DNA from: Lonicera japonica
Taxonomy: Eukaryota; Streptophyta; Magnoliopsida; Dipsacales; Caprifoliaceae
Length of the DNA: 64,000 nt
Assembly (NCBI GenBank): GCA_021464415.1
Contig: CM038471.1
Coordinates: 36,491,234-36,555,233, forward strand
Direction: 5' to 3'
In this document: positions 9,701 through 21,055 of the stretch, in pieces
Numbering within the stretch: the first letter of the stretch is position 1
How the letters are laid out: every line of letters starts with the position of its first letter
Program-made: the position numbers and the translations under genes
The notes under the pieces: generated by a model
What the model saw: the letters and a program-made list of their open reading frames with translations, nothing else
Databases searched by the model: none
What the model was told of the DNA's origin: nothing

Positions 9701-12607
9701 GATCCACAACACCCTATGGGCAAGGTAGCAGGAGCCCTTATTATTTGAGTCTGATAACATATTTTTATTCCCAATTATATCTTGAAATCTTGAAAGTCAA
9801 AAATGTTATGCACATTGTTCAAACACAAAATATTATGATAAGAGAAAAGAAATATAAGGACACTGCACATAAAGCAACAAGTTATATTAACATGGAAAAT
9901 TAATCTAAGAAATTATTGAGTACCCCTGTGGTATATTGAGTAGCCCTTGTTTTAATTGTTTTGCAAGATTTTTTTATTTATTTCAAGTCTTAATATGTTT
10001 AATATTTGAGATTTCACATCCAATTCGATGACAATTTGTAGGCATGAAGCCAAGTTTATCCAAAAAATTGTAGAAGAAATTGGAGATAAATTGAGGCACA
10101 CAACCTTGGTTGTTGCTCCATACGAAATTGGAATAGATTATCGAGCCAAAGATATAAATATGTGGCTGCAAGACGGTTCAACTGATGTTAGCGTATGTGC
10201 TATTTGTGGGATGGGCGGTATTGGAAAGACAACCATCGCAAAATTTGTGTATAATCAAAACTTTAATAGTTTTGACGGTAGTAGCTTTCTTGCAAACATC
10301 AGGGAAGTGTCAGAACAACCTAATGGTTCACTTTGTTTACAAAGACAACTTCTATCGGATATTTCTAGGAGGAAACATAGAAAGATACATAATGTAGATG
10401 AAGGACTATCCAGGATCAAAAATATTGTATATTCTAAACGGGTGCTTCTTGTTCTTGATGATGTCGAAGAAGCAGATCAATTATACGACATATTTGGAAA
10501 GCAAGAATGGCTTTTTCCAGGAAGTAAAGTCATCATAACAACTAGGCATGAGAGGTTGCTGAAACCTCATCATATATATAAGGTTGAGAAATTAAATGAA
10601 GATGAATCAATTAAGCTCTTCAGTTTGCATGCCTTTGGAGAAGATTGTGGTTTCAAAAGTTACACAGAGCACACTAAAAGGGTAACGAAAATATGTGAAG
10701 GCCTTCCGTTAGCTCTTAAAGTTCTGGGTTCTTCTTTGTCTGGGAAAAGTGAAAATGAATGGGTTAGTGAATTAGCAAAATTGGAAGCAATACCTAACTG
10801 TCAAATTGTTAGGAAACTTAAAATCAGTTATGACTCTTTACAAGATAACCACGATAAAAGATTATTCCTAGATATTGCTTGCTTCTTTGTTGGAAAAAAT
10901 AAGGACTACACGATCAAGATACTAGAGAAATGTGATTTTTACGCAAAAATTGGAATTCAAAATCTAATTGATCGTTGTCTCTTAACAATTGATCGACATA
11001 ATGTTTTGGGAATGCATCGATTAATTCAAGACCTGGGACGAGAAATTATTCACCAAGAATCAGATGAAGCTGGAGAGCGTAGTAGACTATGGCATCATGA
11101 GGATTCCTTTAGTGTATTGAAAAATGAGACGGTAAGAAACATATTATTTGTATGTATTTCTTAGTTTGCGTGCATTCTAATATATGACCTTTTTGTTTCA
11201 TGTGTTTCTATTGATAGGGTACAAAAACAGTTGAAGGGCTTACCCTTGATATGCGTATGTTGAAGGAAGCTGGTACTCATACAAAAAAGCGAAAGTATGA
11301 GGAATTTATTGACAAGTCAACATCATCGAAGCTTGTCAGCTCACTAAAGCGACATTGTTTTAGCTTCATCCTTGGGCAATCAAAAAGCAATACTTTAAGA
11401 AGTCCATATAACGTATACTTGAGAACCGATGCATTTAAAAGTATGACAAAACTAAGGCTACTCAAGCTCCATCATGTACAACTTACAGGAAGTTATGAGA
11501 GTTTTCCTAAAAGTTTAGCATTGTTGTCTTGGCATGGATTTCCTTTAAAATATATTCCAGATGAATTTATATTGGAGAATTTGGTTGCTCTTGAGTTGCG
11601 ACATAGCAGATTAGAACAAGTCTGGAAGGAAACCCCGGTATGATATACATATATTTTGCTTCTTTCTTTAAATTTTGGTAACAATTTATGTATGGAGTTA
11701 ATAATCCCTTTTCTCTTTACAGTTTCTTGAATCATTGAAGTTCCTTGATTTGAGTTATTCTGAATTGCTTGCAAGAACCCCCAACTTCTCAAGACTCCCG
11801 TACCTTGAGAGACTGGTCCTTAAAAGTTGTGTAAGTTTGATTGAGGTTTGTGAATCCATCGGAAACCTCAAGATGCTTGATTTACTTAATCTACAAGATT
11901 GTAAAGCTCTAAGGAAGCTTCCAAGGAATATTAGAATGCTAGGATCTCTGAAGACTCTAATAATCTCAGGTTGCAATATTAGTGAGTTTCCAAGTGAGAT
12001 GAGAAATATGAAGTCATTAGAAGAACTTAATGCTAATGGAATTGTCATAAACCCATTACACAGTAGTAGTTGGGAGGTCAAATGGTGGCAACCAATTGTT
12101 TGGTCAATCCTGGAAACACCAAGGAAATGTCCACAGACTTTATGGGCCTCTTTACCAAGCTCTTTGCAAATATTACGTCTGTCCAATTGCAATCTATCTG
12201 ATGAGTCATTCCCTGATAATTTCAGTAACCTACCCTCATTATGGATCTTGCACTTACGCAGAAATCCATTTCGTAGGCTACCGAATTGCATCAAAAGTCT
12301 TAGTAAGCTATTAGATCTCGATATATCTGAATGTCATAAGCTCCAATCACTTGAACTTAATGGTCTCTCGCGTAAATCATGTGTGATAAATGCGCGAGAT
12401 TGCACATCACTAGAAAAAGTAACATCTTTAGATGTTAGTGCTTATCTCTATTTAGCTGGTTGCAAACAATTGGTTGAAATAGAAGACTATTTCAAAAAAG
12501 AATCCACCAAAAAATTCGACAACACAGAGATAATCAACTATTTGGGCATTGCTAAATTGACGAAAGAAGTTAAGTTGGTCCGTGATACTTCAACTGTCTG
12601 GGTATGC

Positions 12608-12638
<31 letters not shown>

Positions 12639-13275
12639 AATATTTTTCCTTCAAATAGTCAGTGGATTATTAATTGTGTTTCATGTGGCCCAGGGATTGT
12701 TCGAGTTTGGTATATATAGCATATATACGCCGAGTGGGAAAGTTCCATTGTTTTCAAGTAAAAAAGTTGAGGGTTCGTCAATATGTTTTACTGTGCCGCT
12801 ACTTCCTACCCATAGAATCCAATGCTTGAATGTGTGTTGTACATATTGGATGATTGAAGGGATTTCGAGTCATCTTCAAGATGTTACATTTACGCGTGTA
12901 AGATACTCTGGGATGTCTGTTAAAATCGAGAATAAAACAAAGGATCTCACATGGATATACTACCCCAACTACTTAGATTCTGCATATTATAAAGATTTGG
13001 AATGGTTGAGCCGATGGAGGTTTGGGAATCAGTTGGAGGCTGGAGACGAAATTACTATCACTTTTGATGGTAAGGATAAATATGAGGTAAAGGAGTGTGG
13101 TTTCAAAATTGTGTACCACCGTGACCAAGAAGAAGAGAATGGAGGTACCAGATCCATCGAGAAGTCACATCATGATTTTTCAGCATTCCAGTTGAGCACA
13201 GGAGAGTACTTCCTGTGCCGAGAGTTTCAAGAAGTTCCTGATGAAGATTATTGGTTTCCAAAAGTGCATAAGTAG
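6784..13275 (+). CDS. TNL-1: TIR-NBS-LRR immune receptor, five exons, intact
   Basis: Exons by homology and GT/AG sites: 6784-7304, 10042-11131, 11218-11637, 11723-12601, 12694-13275; 1163 aa with no internal stop. Exon 1 is the TIR: FLSFRGEDTR near residue 18, BB loop near 47-62, and the NADase-type glutamate E89 in WCLDEL. Exon 2 is the NB-ARC: P-loop GMGGIGKTT from residue 230, kinase-2 LLVLDDV, RNBS-B GSKVIITTR, GLPL, RNBS-D FLDIACFF, and MHR (498-500) where MHD is usual. Exon 3 holds a KKRK patch (560-563) and the first LRR, exon 4 the LRRs, exon 5 a C-JID-like post-LRR domain (SICFTVP, GDEI, KECG). By family it is a cytosolic or nuclear effector sensor that oligomerises and signals through the EDS1 pathway. 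Start chosen because MAAV matches the relic at 2783. Effector unknown. Confidence 0.9.
7441..7775 (+). mobile_element. Two SINE-like units in TNL-1 intron 1
   Basis: Two tRNA-promoter-like box pairs occur in tandem. Unit one has an A-box-like 'tagttcagtcgttaagg' (about 7462) and a B-box-like 'attcgagtctc' (about 7534). Unit two has 'tagctcaagtggtacagag' (about 7650) and 'ggttcaaggtc' (about 7691). These spacings fit tRNA-derived SINE heads. Ends and target duplications are not resolved. Neither unit folds as a tRNA. Confidence 0.4.
7776..10041 (+). other. Rest of TNL-1 intron 1, non-coding
   Basis: Intron 1 runs 7305-10041. It is AT-rich with no coding frame that resembles a gene. It holds a perfect hairpin (8563-8622), a near repeat around 8165-8270 ('tttgtttatttg...actaattattcaatt' twice), and two similar stretches at about 9371 and 9478 containing 'tctttgttttaca'. 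Part of 8240-8340 resembles the broken TNL's intron 1 near 55500-55620. Confidence 0.55.
8563..8622. repeat. Perfect 22-bp inverted repeat with 16-nt loop
   Basis: The left arm (8563-8584) begins gtatgatttaagg. The right arm (8601-8622) is its exact reverse complement over 22 bp. A transcript would fold into a fully paired 60-nt hairpin inside TNL-1 intron 1. It may be a tiny MITE relic or a small-RNA source; the sequence alone does not decide. Confidence 0.8.
12606..12641 (+). repeat. CT/TA microsatellite at intron 4 donor of TNL-1
   Basis: A (CT)n run followed by (TA)n starts four bases after the GT donor of intron 4. TNL-2 has CT-rich sequence after the matching donor, and the broken TNL has a TCTA-type run there. 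Confidence 0.85.
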
Positions 13276-14619
13276 CTTCATTGATTCGATGGTATGGAAG
13301 ATTAATTTTTTTGTTTCTTGTATTAATAGGAGGAAGGAATAACAGAAGGTTCCAGCTATTAGAAGGTTCTTTGTACAGTGAAACTATAAGAGAGATTTTC
13401 TGCAGTGATATAAGGAAAAAATTTAAGTCATTTTCGTCCAAATTGTCAACCGAATGTGATAATGCTAAAAAACAGGAAAAGGCAGCAGAAAGTAAAACTG
13501 TAATCCTCTGTTTCTTCTGTGTTAAATTAAAATTGTTGACAAAGCTAAGAAAATGCAATGTTGTGCAGTAATTAGCAAGCACACTAGAATCTCTCTCTCA
13601 TATTTAGGAAGGTTTTTTCACAATGATAGTATTTTCAACGAGGCGAAAACTTTGGTGGTGAAAAGCATTTTCACTTAAGTATGAGAGGAAAAGTATTTCA
13701 TCATATCACTAAACATGCTTTCCAACTTAATTCTAACTAAAGTCAATGGTTTTTGCTATCATTTTTTAACTGATTATCAAACTCTGCATCATCGATCAAT
13801 TCAAGTTCCACATAAATTAAGTTACCCGTAACAGCTTATGACAATGCAACTAAAATCCCAAATTTCACATGTGAGAAGATCAAGCAAGAAAGAAATAAAA
13901 TTTATTGAGAACAAATGAAAATGAGAAATCTTAAATTTAAATGACAAAGGGAGGAAACTTGTTGCTTCTATTGACAAAAGCAAAATAACAGAAAAATATA
14001 AAAGCACTTAAGAAGAAAAAAGAAGAGATGCTACGCGTTTTTACTACAGAGCCGGAGCAGCCCTTAGTTGTACAGATTGTTTAGATTCTTTAATGATTTT
14101 CACTGTAATCCTTGACTAGAGAATTTTTTTTTCTTATTTATTATTTTTTTTTTCAGAAAATAAAAGTATAAAATCATGAGGGTATTGAAACATGAGGAGT
14201 GGTGAGATACAGAGTACTCTGCCGTCCAGTCAGTTGATGAAAAAGCATGGTAAATCAAAAGAAATCACATATTAACATTCTTTGACCAAAACAATAGCCA
14301 AATAACACAAGGATGTTCTTAAATACATTTATATTTTTATTCTTCTCACTCTAATAAAAGTCAATACCCACATTAAACAAACCCTTGAAAAATAGTGTAG
14401 ATTCCTTTCTTTTCTCACTCCGATTTCTATCCCTAGAAAAAGCCTTCGTCTATTCCTTTTCTTCTTTGCCCGACCAAAATTGCAAACAACCTGTTTCTTT
14501 TTCCTTAGCCTCCCCCCCCCCCCCCAAAAAAAAGGAAAAAAACCCACATAATTATTTGATTTCTCTTCTCCCCTGACCATCGTCATTTTCTCTTGTTTCT
14601 CATCGTATAAATGCCTCAT
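13276..14619. other. 3' flank of TNL-1, no gene
   Basis: Probable 3' UTR and intergenic DNA. An open frame of 96 codons at 13281-13571 has no recognisable domain, and the longer minus-strand frame at 13103-13582 is antisense to exon 5. A 14-C run sits at 14512-14525. The last five bases (14615-14619, CTCAT) are the left target duplication of the copia element. Confidence 0.5.
14512..14525. repeat. Poly-C tract (14 C)
   Basis: Fourteen consecutive C followed by an A run. One of four C runs of at least 11 in the window (others at 32613, 53876, 56373). Confidence 0.95.
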
Positions 14620-15136
14620 TGTTAGGAATAATTGAGTGTCCTAGACAACATCAGTTCTAGGATCGTGCATCATATCTAGTGCCAAGAGATTACAAAAGAG
14701 AAGTGTGTGTACCTGTCTCCATTGAAATTGATTGATCGATGCAGCGGACTTTAGCGTCAATCTCCGTGTGGCAATTGATCTTCCAACCCTTTCCCCTTCT
14801 ATACCCTTAGTATTCTCCTTAAGAGGATGTAGAGAATAAATGGCTCTTGGTGTATGTCTCCATTGATAGAAGACAACTTATATAAGGATGGATGGGTTGG
14901 GGACCAATGCCGTAATTACATAAGTTCACCTTGAACTTTCCGATAATTCTATTTCCGCCCCTCATAGAAATAGAATTCACATAATGGCATCTACACATTA
15001 GTTCCATGACAAATAACCTCAAGCCTACTTAAAACTTTAAATTAGATCACTTAATTTTAGGCTTGTAAATGATGACACACATTAATAATATACATGTGTG
15101 GACCAAAGTAAGATTAATATAAAAATTAATCCAACA
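14620..15136 (-). repeat. 3' LTR of the copia element (left copy)
   Basis: 517 bp, TG...CA, identical by eye to the right copy. The 67-codon minus frame inside (14819-15022) recurs unchanged in the other LTR and is not a gene. Confidence 0.95.
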
Positions 15137-15151
15137 ATCTCCCACTGGGCC
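15137..15151 (-). other. Copia polypurine tract
   Basis: The minus strand reads GGCCCAGTGGGAGAT directly before the LTR. AGTGGGAGAT-type tracts prime plus-strand DNA synthesis in plant copia elements. Confidence 0.7.
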
Positions 15152-15550
15152 ACATATGTATCCTGCCAAATGTGTTTAACCTTAGTGAGCTCAGAACTTG
15201 TCATTATAACCTTAGGTTATCAAACAATCTCGTCCATCAATTATGCCAATATAGAACCAAAGCGACCTTTGTTACATTAATCGTAACTCGACCCATCAAT
15301 GATCACGTATACCAACACAATCAAATGACATAGATCAATCATGGTGTGCAGCATGGAAATTACATGTAATGTGATCCAAACATGCCTATTTCCAACTGGT
15401 CCTCTTTATTGAGATCAAAACCTCAAAATACTTAAAACAGAGTGTAATAAACCGAATACTTTGTTTCTGCAGAAACAAAAAACCAAATACATATAAATGT
15501 AATCCAAAGCATATATAGAGCAACAACACAAACTTAAATACAAACTCCCA

Positions 15551-18500
15551 CTAAACCAAAGTGTCCTCAAATAAGACAACACCCATATGAGCAATATGCT
15601 CATGAAAGACCGTAGGTGTTAATCCCTTTGTAAGCGGATCTGCAACCATGGAGTTTGTCCCAATATGCTCTATCATAATCTGACCACTCTGTACTCTTTC
15701 CTTTACAACTAGAAACTTGATGTCAATATGCTTTGACTTAGTCGAGCTTTTATTGTTGTTTGAATATAGAACAGCTGATTTATTGTCACAGTATAATTTG
15801 AGTGGTCTTTCAACACCCTCTAAAATTTGCAGCCCAGTGACAAAATTTCGTAGCCATATTCCATGATTGGATGCCTCATAACATTCTACAAATTCTGCAG
15901 CCATGGTGGACGAAGCAACGAGCGTCTGCTTGGCAGACCTCCACGAAATCGCTCCACCAGCTAACTGATAAACATAGCCTGAAGTGGATCTCCTGCTGTC
16001 TTGGCATCCAGCAAAATCGGAGTCGGAATATCCAATGATCTCTAACTTATCCGATCTCCTATATGTGAGCATATATTCTTTTGTTCTCTGTAAATACCTC
16101 ATAACCCGTTTGGCTGCTATCCAATGATCCATTCCGGGGTTACTTAAGTATCTGCCCAACATGCCAACTATGAACGCAATATCCGGACGCGTACATACTT
16201 GAGCGTACATTAGACTCCCTACAGCCGAGGCATAAGGAATCTTTTGCATCTCCTTAATTTCTAAACTGTTCTTCGGGCATTGATTGAGACTGAACTTGTC
16301 TCCTTTAGCGACCGGGGTCTCACCTGGTTTACAACATTGCATGCCAAATCTATTGAGAATTTTCTCAATATAACTCCTTTGTGATAATCCCAAAGTACCC
16401 CGAGATCGGTCTCGGTGTATATCGATTCCTAATACAAAGGATGCTTCACCAAGATCTTTCATTTCAAAATTCTTTGATAAAAATCTCTTGGTGTCATGCA
16501 AGATGTCTATGTCATTTGTCGCTAGCAAAATGTCATCGACATACAAAACCAGGAATATATGTTTACTCCCACTAAATTTGTGATACACACAATCATCAAC
16601 CAAATTCATTTCAAAACCATACGAAATGATAACTTGATGAAACTTAAAGTACCACTGACGAGAAGCCTGTTTGAGTCCATAAATTGATTTTGTCAATTTG
16701 CAAACCATATTCTGTGGGTCTCCCAACACAAAATTTTCTGGTTGCACCATATAAATCGTTTCTTCAATGTCACCATTAAGAAACGCAGTTTTGACATCCA
16801 TTTGATGCAACTCAAGGTCAAAATGTGCCACAAGTGCCATGATTGTCCTAAAAGAATCCTTCGAAGAAACTGGAGAGAATGTCTCTTTAAAGTCAATTCC
16901 TTCCTTTTGAGTAAAGCCCTTAGCCACAAGACATGCCTTATACCTTTCCACATTACCATTCGAATCCCGTTTGGTCTTAAATATCCATTTGCAACCAACG
17001 GGTTTCGCACCAACCGGTAATGGGACAAGTTCCCAAACTTTATTGTCTTGCATTGACTTATACTCCTCATTCATGGCTTCAATCCATTTTTGAGAGTTGG
17101 AACCATTCATGGCTTGTCGAAAGTTGATAGGATCATCTTTCGACATTCCAATTTCTACCTCATGTTCCTGAAGATATACAACATAATCATCTGAAATTGC
17201 ATTTCTTCTTTCTCTAATGGATCGCCTTAATGGCACATGTTCTTGAGGTTGTTGAGTTTGTTCCTCATTGTTTATTTGAGGTTCCAAAGTTACTCTTTGA
17301 TTAACGACAGGTGTAGAAACCTGTACATCGTCAAAAGTAATAGTAGGAATTGGGATTGCTCCCATTTCCTCAAACACAATGTCCCTAACTCGATTTCTCC
17401 CCCCAAAATCAACTTCCTCAAAGAACACAGCATTTTCCGTTTCAAAAATAGACTTAGTAGTGGGATCATAAAACTTATAGCCCCGCGATCGTTCCGAATA
17501 GCCAATAAAGTAACTGCTAACTGTCTTGGAGTCCAATTTTTCCTCATGAGGCCGATAAGGCCTCGCCTCAGCAGGACATCCCCAAACATGAAAATGCTTT
17601 AGACTAGACTTTCGCCCAGTCCAAAGCTCATAAGGTGTTTTAGCAGCTGCCTTAGTTGGCACTCTATTGAGAATGTAAGTTGCTGTCTTTAGAGCTTCAC
17701 CCCAGAGGGACTCGGGTAAAGAAGAATGACTGATCATACTTCTAACCATATTCTTAAGAGTCCTGTTTCGTCTCTCAGATACACCATTCATGCTAGGAGA
17801 ACCCGGCATGGTATACTGTGGGACGATTCCACATTCTTTTAGGTATTTAGCAAATGGTCCTGGACATTGTTCACCTGATCCGTCATACCTGCCGTAGTAT
17901 TCACCACCACGGTCAGATCTAACGCACTTTATCCGTTTGTTGAGTTGTAACTCAACTTCGGCCTTAAAAGATTTGAACACGTCCAAAGACTGACTTTTCA
18001 TGAATAAGAAATAAGTAACCATATCGAGAGTAATCGTCTGTGAACGTTATAAAGTACCGTTGACCATTCCAAGAAGCCGTAGGGAATGGACCACAGATAT
18101 CCGTATGTATAAGTTCTAAGACATCCGTAATTCGATTTGCACTTAATTTCTTTGTTTTAGTCTGCTTTCCCTTGACACACTGAACACAGACACCAAAGTC
18201 TGAAAAGTCAAGGGATCCTAAAATTCCATCAGACACAAGTCGCTCAACTCTATTTCTAGAGATGTGACCTAGGCGTTTGTGCCATAATGAGCCTGAATTT
18301 TCATTATTCAATTTTTGCTTAGTACCACGGCATTCAACATTTAAAGTTTCATTATAAGATGCAACTGTTTCAAGCAAATATAGATTATCAAAAGTATTAA
18401 GAATACCGGTACCAACAACATTTGAATTTAAAGACAAAGTGAAGTTCTTATTTCCAAATGAACAATAAAAACCAAATTTGTCCAATACGGAAATAGAAAT

Positions 18501-19574
18501 CAAATTTCGTCTAAACGACGGTACAACAAAAGTGTCTTTTAGATCCAAATAAAAACCAGTACTTAACAATAATCTAAAATGCCCAATTGCTTCCACCTCC
18601 ACACACTTTCCATCGCCCACATAGATGTGTCTTTCAACATCAATTGGCTTGCGGGAGTGCAGGCAACCCTGCATAGAAACACATATGTGAGTAGTAGCAC
18701 CAGAATCTACCCACCAAGTGTTACTTGGTACTGAAGTTAAATTGATCTCAGAACAGACCAAAATTGAATTTGTACCTTTCTTATTCCGCCAAGCGGCATA
18801 TTTGGTACAATTCGCCTTTTTGTGTCCGGGTTTACCACAGAAGAAACAACCGGCCTCGGTTTTATGTTTCTTTTCATCCGGACCCTTAGGAATAGCAACT
18901 TCATTTCCCTTATCCTTACATTTGCCCTTGCCTTTAGAGGTGCTAACATAATGAGCACTTTCAGTCTTTTCTTGCTTTAATCTCTCTTCCTCTTGCACAC
19001 AAAATGAAATGAGCTCATTAAGAGTCCATTTCTCCTTCTGACAGTTATAAGAAATCTTAAACTGGCTGAATTGTGCAGGGAGAGAGATCAATATTAAATG
19101 CACGAGCAAATCATCCGATAAGTCGAGCTTTAATGCCTTAAGTTTTGAAGCAAGATGAGACATCTCCATAATGTACTCCCTGACATTACCCTTGCCTTTA
19201 TACTTCATTGAAATCAAGTTCGCTAAAAGCGTGCTTGTTTCAGCCTTATCGTTTTTAATAAAACGTTTCTGTATTTCCTCAAGAAATTTACTGGCAAGAG
19301 TTTTGTCATCCGAAGTAGCACCTCGAAAAGCTTCTGGAATCCCACGTTTCATGATCATAAGACTTAGCCTGTTTGAACGATCCCACTTCTCAAAGTACGC
19401 AATTTCCTCAGGAGTACTTCGATCAGTGAGATCATTCGGTTTTGGCATTCTTAATGCCAAGTCTATGTCCATGCAACCAAGAATAATTAATATATTCTCT
19501 TTCCAGTCCTTAAAGTTTGTTCCATTTAAAATTGGAACATTGTTCATATTGGCAGATACAGAAGTAGTAGACAT
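15551..19574 (-). pseudogene. Copia gag-pol polyprotein, frameshifted in integrase
   Basis: The start is taken at 19574 (MSTTSVSAN); an upstream in-frame ATG at 19613 is less copia-like. The first frame (to 17964) carries Gag, a CCHC knuckle (CFFCGKPGHKKANC), protease DSGA in WWVDSGATTH, and the integrase HHCC (HKRLGH, CVQC) with core aspartates in IHTDICGP and FTDDYSR. The second frame (from about 17995 to 15551) continues integrase (RSDRGGEY, the glutamate in [10 protein letters not shown]), then reverse transcriptase with YVDD and RNase H (CDNKSAV). The shift lies just after HEKS near 17988-17998, net +1 (or -2). There are no other stops. The missing phase breaks integrase between its catalytic residues, so no full Pol is expected. 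Confidence 0.93.
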
Positions 19575-20082
19575 TAAAGCTGAATAGAGAACAAAAATAA
19601 AGTACATTAACAATAATGCTCACATCATATAACTAAAAAAAGTAGTCTTTAAATTGATTAATTTTATCGCAACATCTCAAGATACCTAGCACGACATTAA
19701 TACCAAGTCTTTGGACAATGATATTAATTGTAAGTGGTACTCTTGTTGTAATGATCAAATATTGACAATAAATTATGTCAAATAACAAATCTATCTTTGG
19801 ATTGATTTATTATTCACATTAGGTTACCTTTATAATTGTCACATATTTACCATCAAAAGTGTGTATGAAATTCGGCCAAATACAAACCCCTCTTTGGATT
19901 GGTTAATATTCGCATGAATTAAAACAAACACAAATATCTAATCATTCTTTATCTACAAAAGAGAGGTCACTTTGGTAACATCTTGTGTAAATATTCCTTA
20001 ATAAAATATTTAGACAGGCAATATAAATAATAGATGTCACATGTAATTAATCGAATTTATTATAACCCCAAAAAATTGTGTT

Positions 20083-20207
20083 GTCACTGCTGAAAACAGT
20101 GACAACCTGAAGTTCGTCACTGTCAAAAACAGTGACAATTCTGGATTTTGTCACTGTCAAAAACAGTGACAATTCTGGATAAACTGGTCACTGTTATAAA
20201 CAGTGAC
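20083..20207. repeat. Four tandem palindromes GTCACTG...CAGTGAC
   Basis: Units at 20083-20103, 20116-20135, 20150-20170 and 20187-20207 each pair GTCACTGT with ACAGTGAC around a 4-6 nt loop. Three are followed by 'aattctgg'. They lie in the copia leader and would form hairpins in the genomic RNA. Confidence 0.9.
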
Positions 20208-20279
20208 AATTCTGGCGAAAAATAAATAAATAAATATTTTCATTTTCACTGATGTTTCTAAAATTTATCTATATATATA

Positions 20280-20835
20280 TATTTACCATAAAACTTTTAC
20301 CATCATGTAATAAATGAAACCAACATTTATATAAAACATTCTTTATTTAATATTAATAATAAAAAAAAATTATTATGTTGGCACAATCTTTATGTATATA
20401 AAATACATATATCACTTTTACTTAAATTAATATATACTTAAATAATATAAAAGAAAGAAAACATCATGCATATTCTTCTTACTTAAATTAACATTTATAT
20501 ATATAAAAAGAAAACATCATGGTGGCATATTCTTTATATATATATAGATCTTACTTTTACTTAAATTAACATTTATACATAAATAATATAAAAGAGAAAA
20601 GCATTATAATGGCACTTTATTTATATATATATACAATATATATCTTATCACCAACTTAAACTAATATATATATAAATAATGTAAAAGAAAGAAAACATCA
20701 TGATAATGGCACATTCATCTAACTTTTACTTCAATTAATATATATACATAAAGAAAACAAATATTATTATTATATATACTTTATATATAATATCTTATAT
20801 AATCCCATTATAAATGAAGATCTACATACAACCAT

Positions 20836-20870
<35 letters not shown>
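20280..20870. repeat. AT-rich degenerate tandem repeat in copia leader
   Basis: Four to five imperfect copies of a unit of about 100-120 bp share 'acttttacttaaattaa', 'aaagaaagaaaacatcatg' and TA runs. A (TA)n run of about 30 bp ends the block near 20870. Confidence 0.65.
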
Positions 20871-20871
<1 letters not shown>

Positions 20872-21040
20872 CACACATATATATCCATAAAGACGAAGAC
20901 AATACCACCAAAATAAAATTCTTAGAATTTTATTGTGTTCTCCAATTCATGAAAAATATCATTTTCAACGATTTATAGAAAATTATAATCATGAATTCTA
21001 TGCATACTAAATCTCTAACAATAGATACGACACTAAAACC

Positions 21041-21053
21041 GGCTCTGATACCA
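21041..21053 (-). other. Copia primer-binding site
   Basis: The minus strand reads TGGTATCAGAGCC two bases inside the 5' LTR. This is complementary to the initiator-Met tRNA 3' end, the usual plant copia primer. Confidence 0.9.
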
Positions 21054-21055
21054 CT

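Larger units (their letters stand above)
19613..21040 (-). other. Long copia 5' leader
   Basis: About 1.4 kb lies between the primer site and gag. It holds four short palindromes (20083-20207) and an AT-rich imperfect tandem region (about 20280-20870). No frame of note is present. Confidence 0.7.

Noticed and set aside
11755..12294. 179-codon minus frame over the TNL-1 LRR exon
   Set aside because: Antisense shadow of the LRR coding sequence.
13281..13571. 96-codon frame as a sixth TNL-1 exon
   Set aside because: No similarity to TNL-2 downstream sequence or any TNL tail, and exon 5 already ends in a stop.
13103..13582. 159-codon minus frame over the TNL-1 end
   Set aside because: Antisense of exon 5 and its 3' UTR; no domain.
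14819..15022. 67-codon minus frame, repeated at 21255-21458
   Set aside because: Lies wholly inside the copia LTR and recurs only because the LTRs are identical.
17980..18030. Programmed frameshift in copia pol
   Set aside because: It falls between integrase catalytic residues rather than at the gag-pol border, and copia normally uses one frame; a mutation or error is simpler.
20083..20207. Possible CRISPR-like array
   Set aside because: Palindromes of 20-21 bp with tiny gaps, inside a plant copia element; no cas genes, and spacers are not unique.
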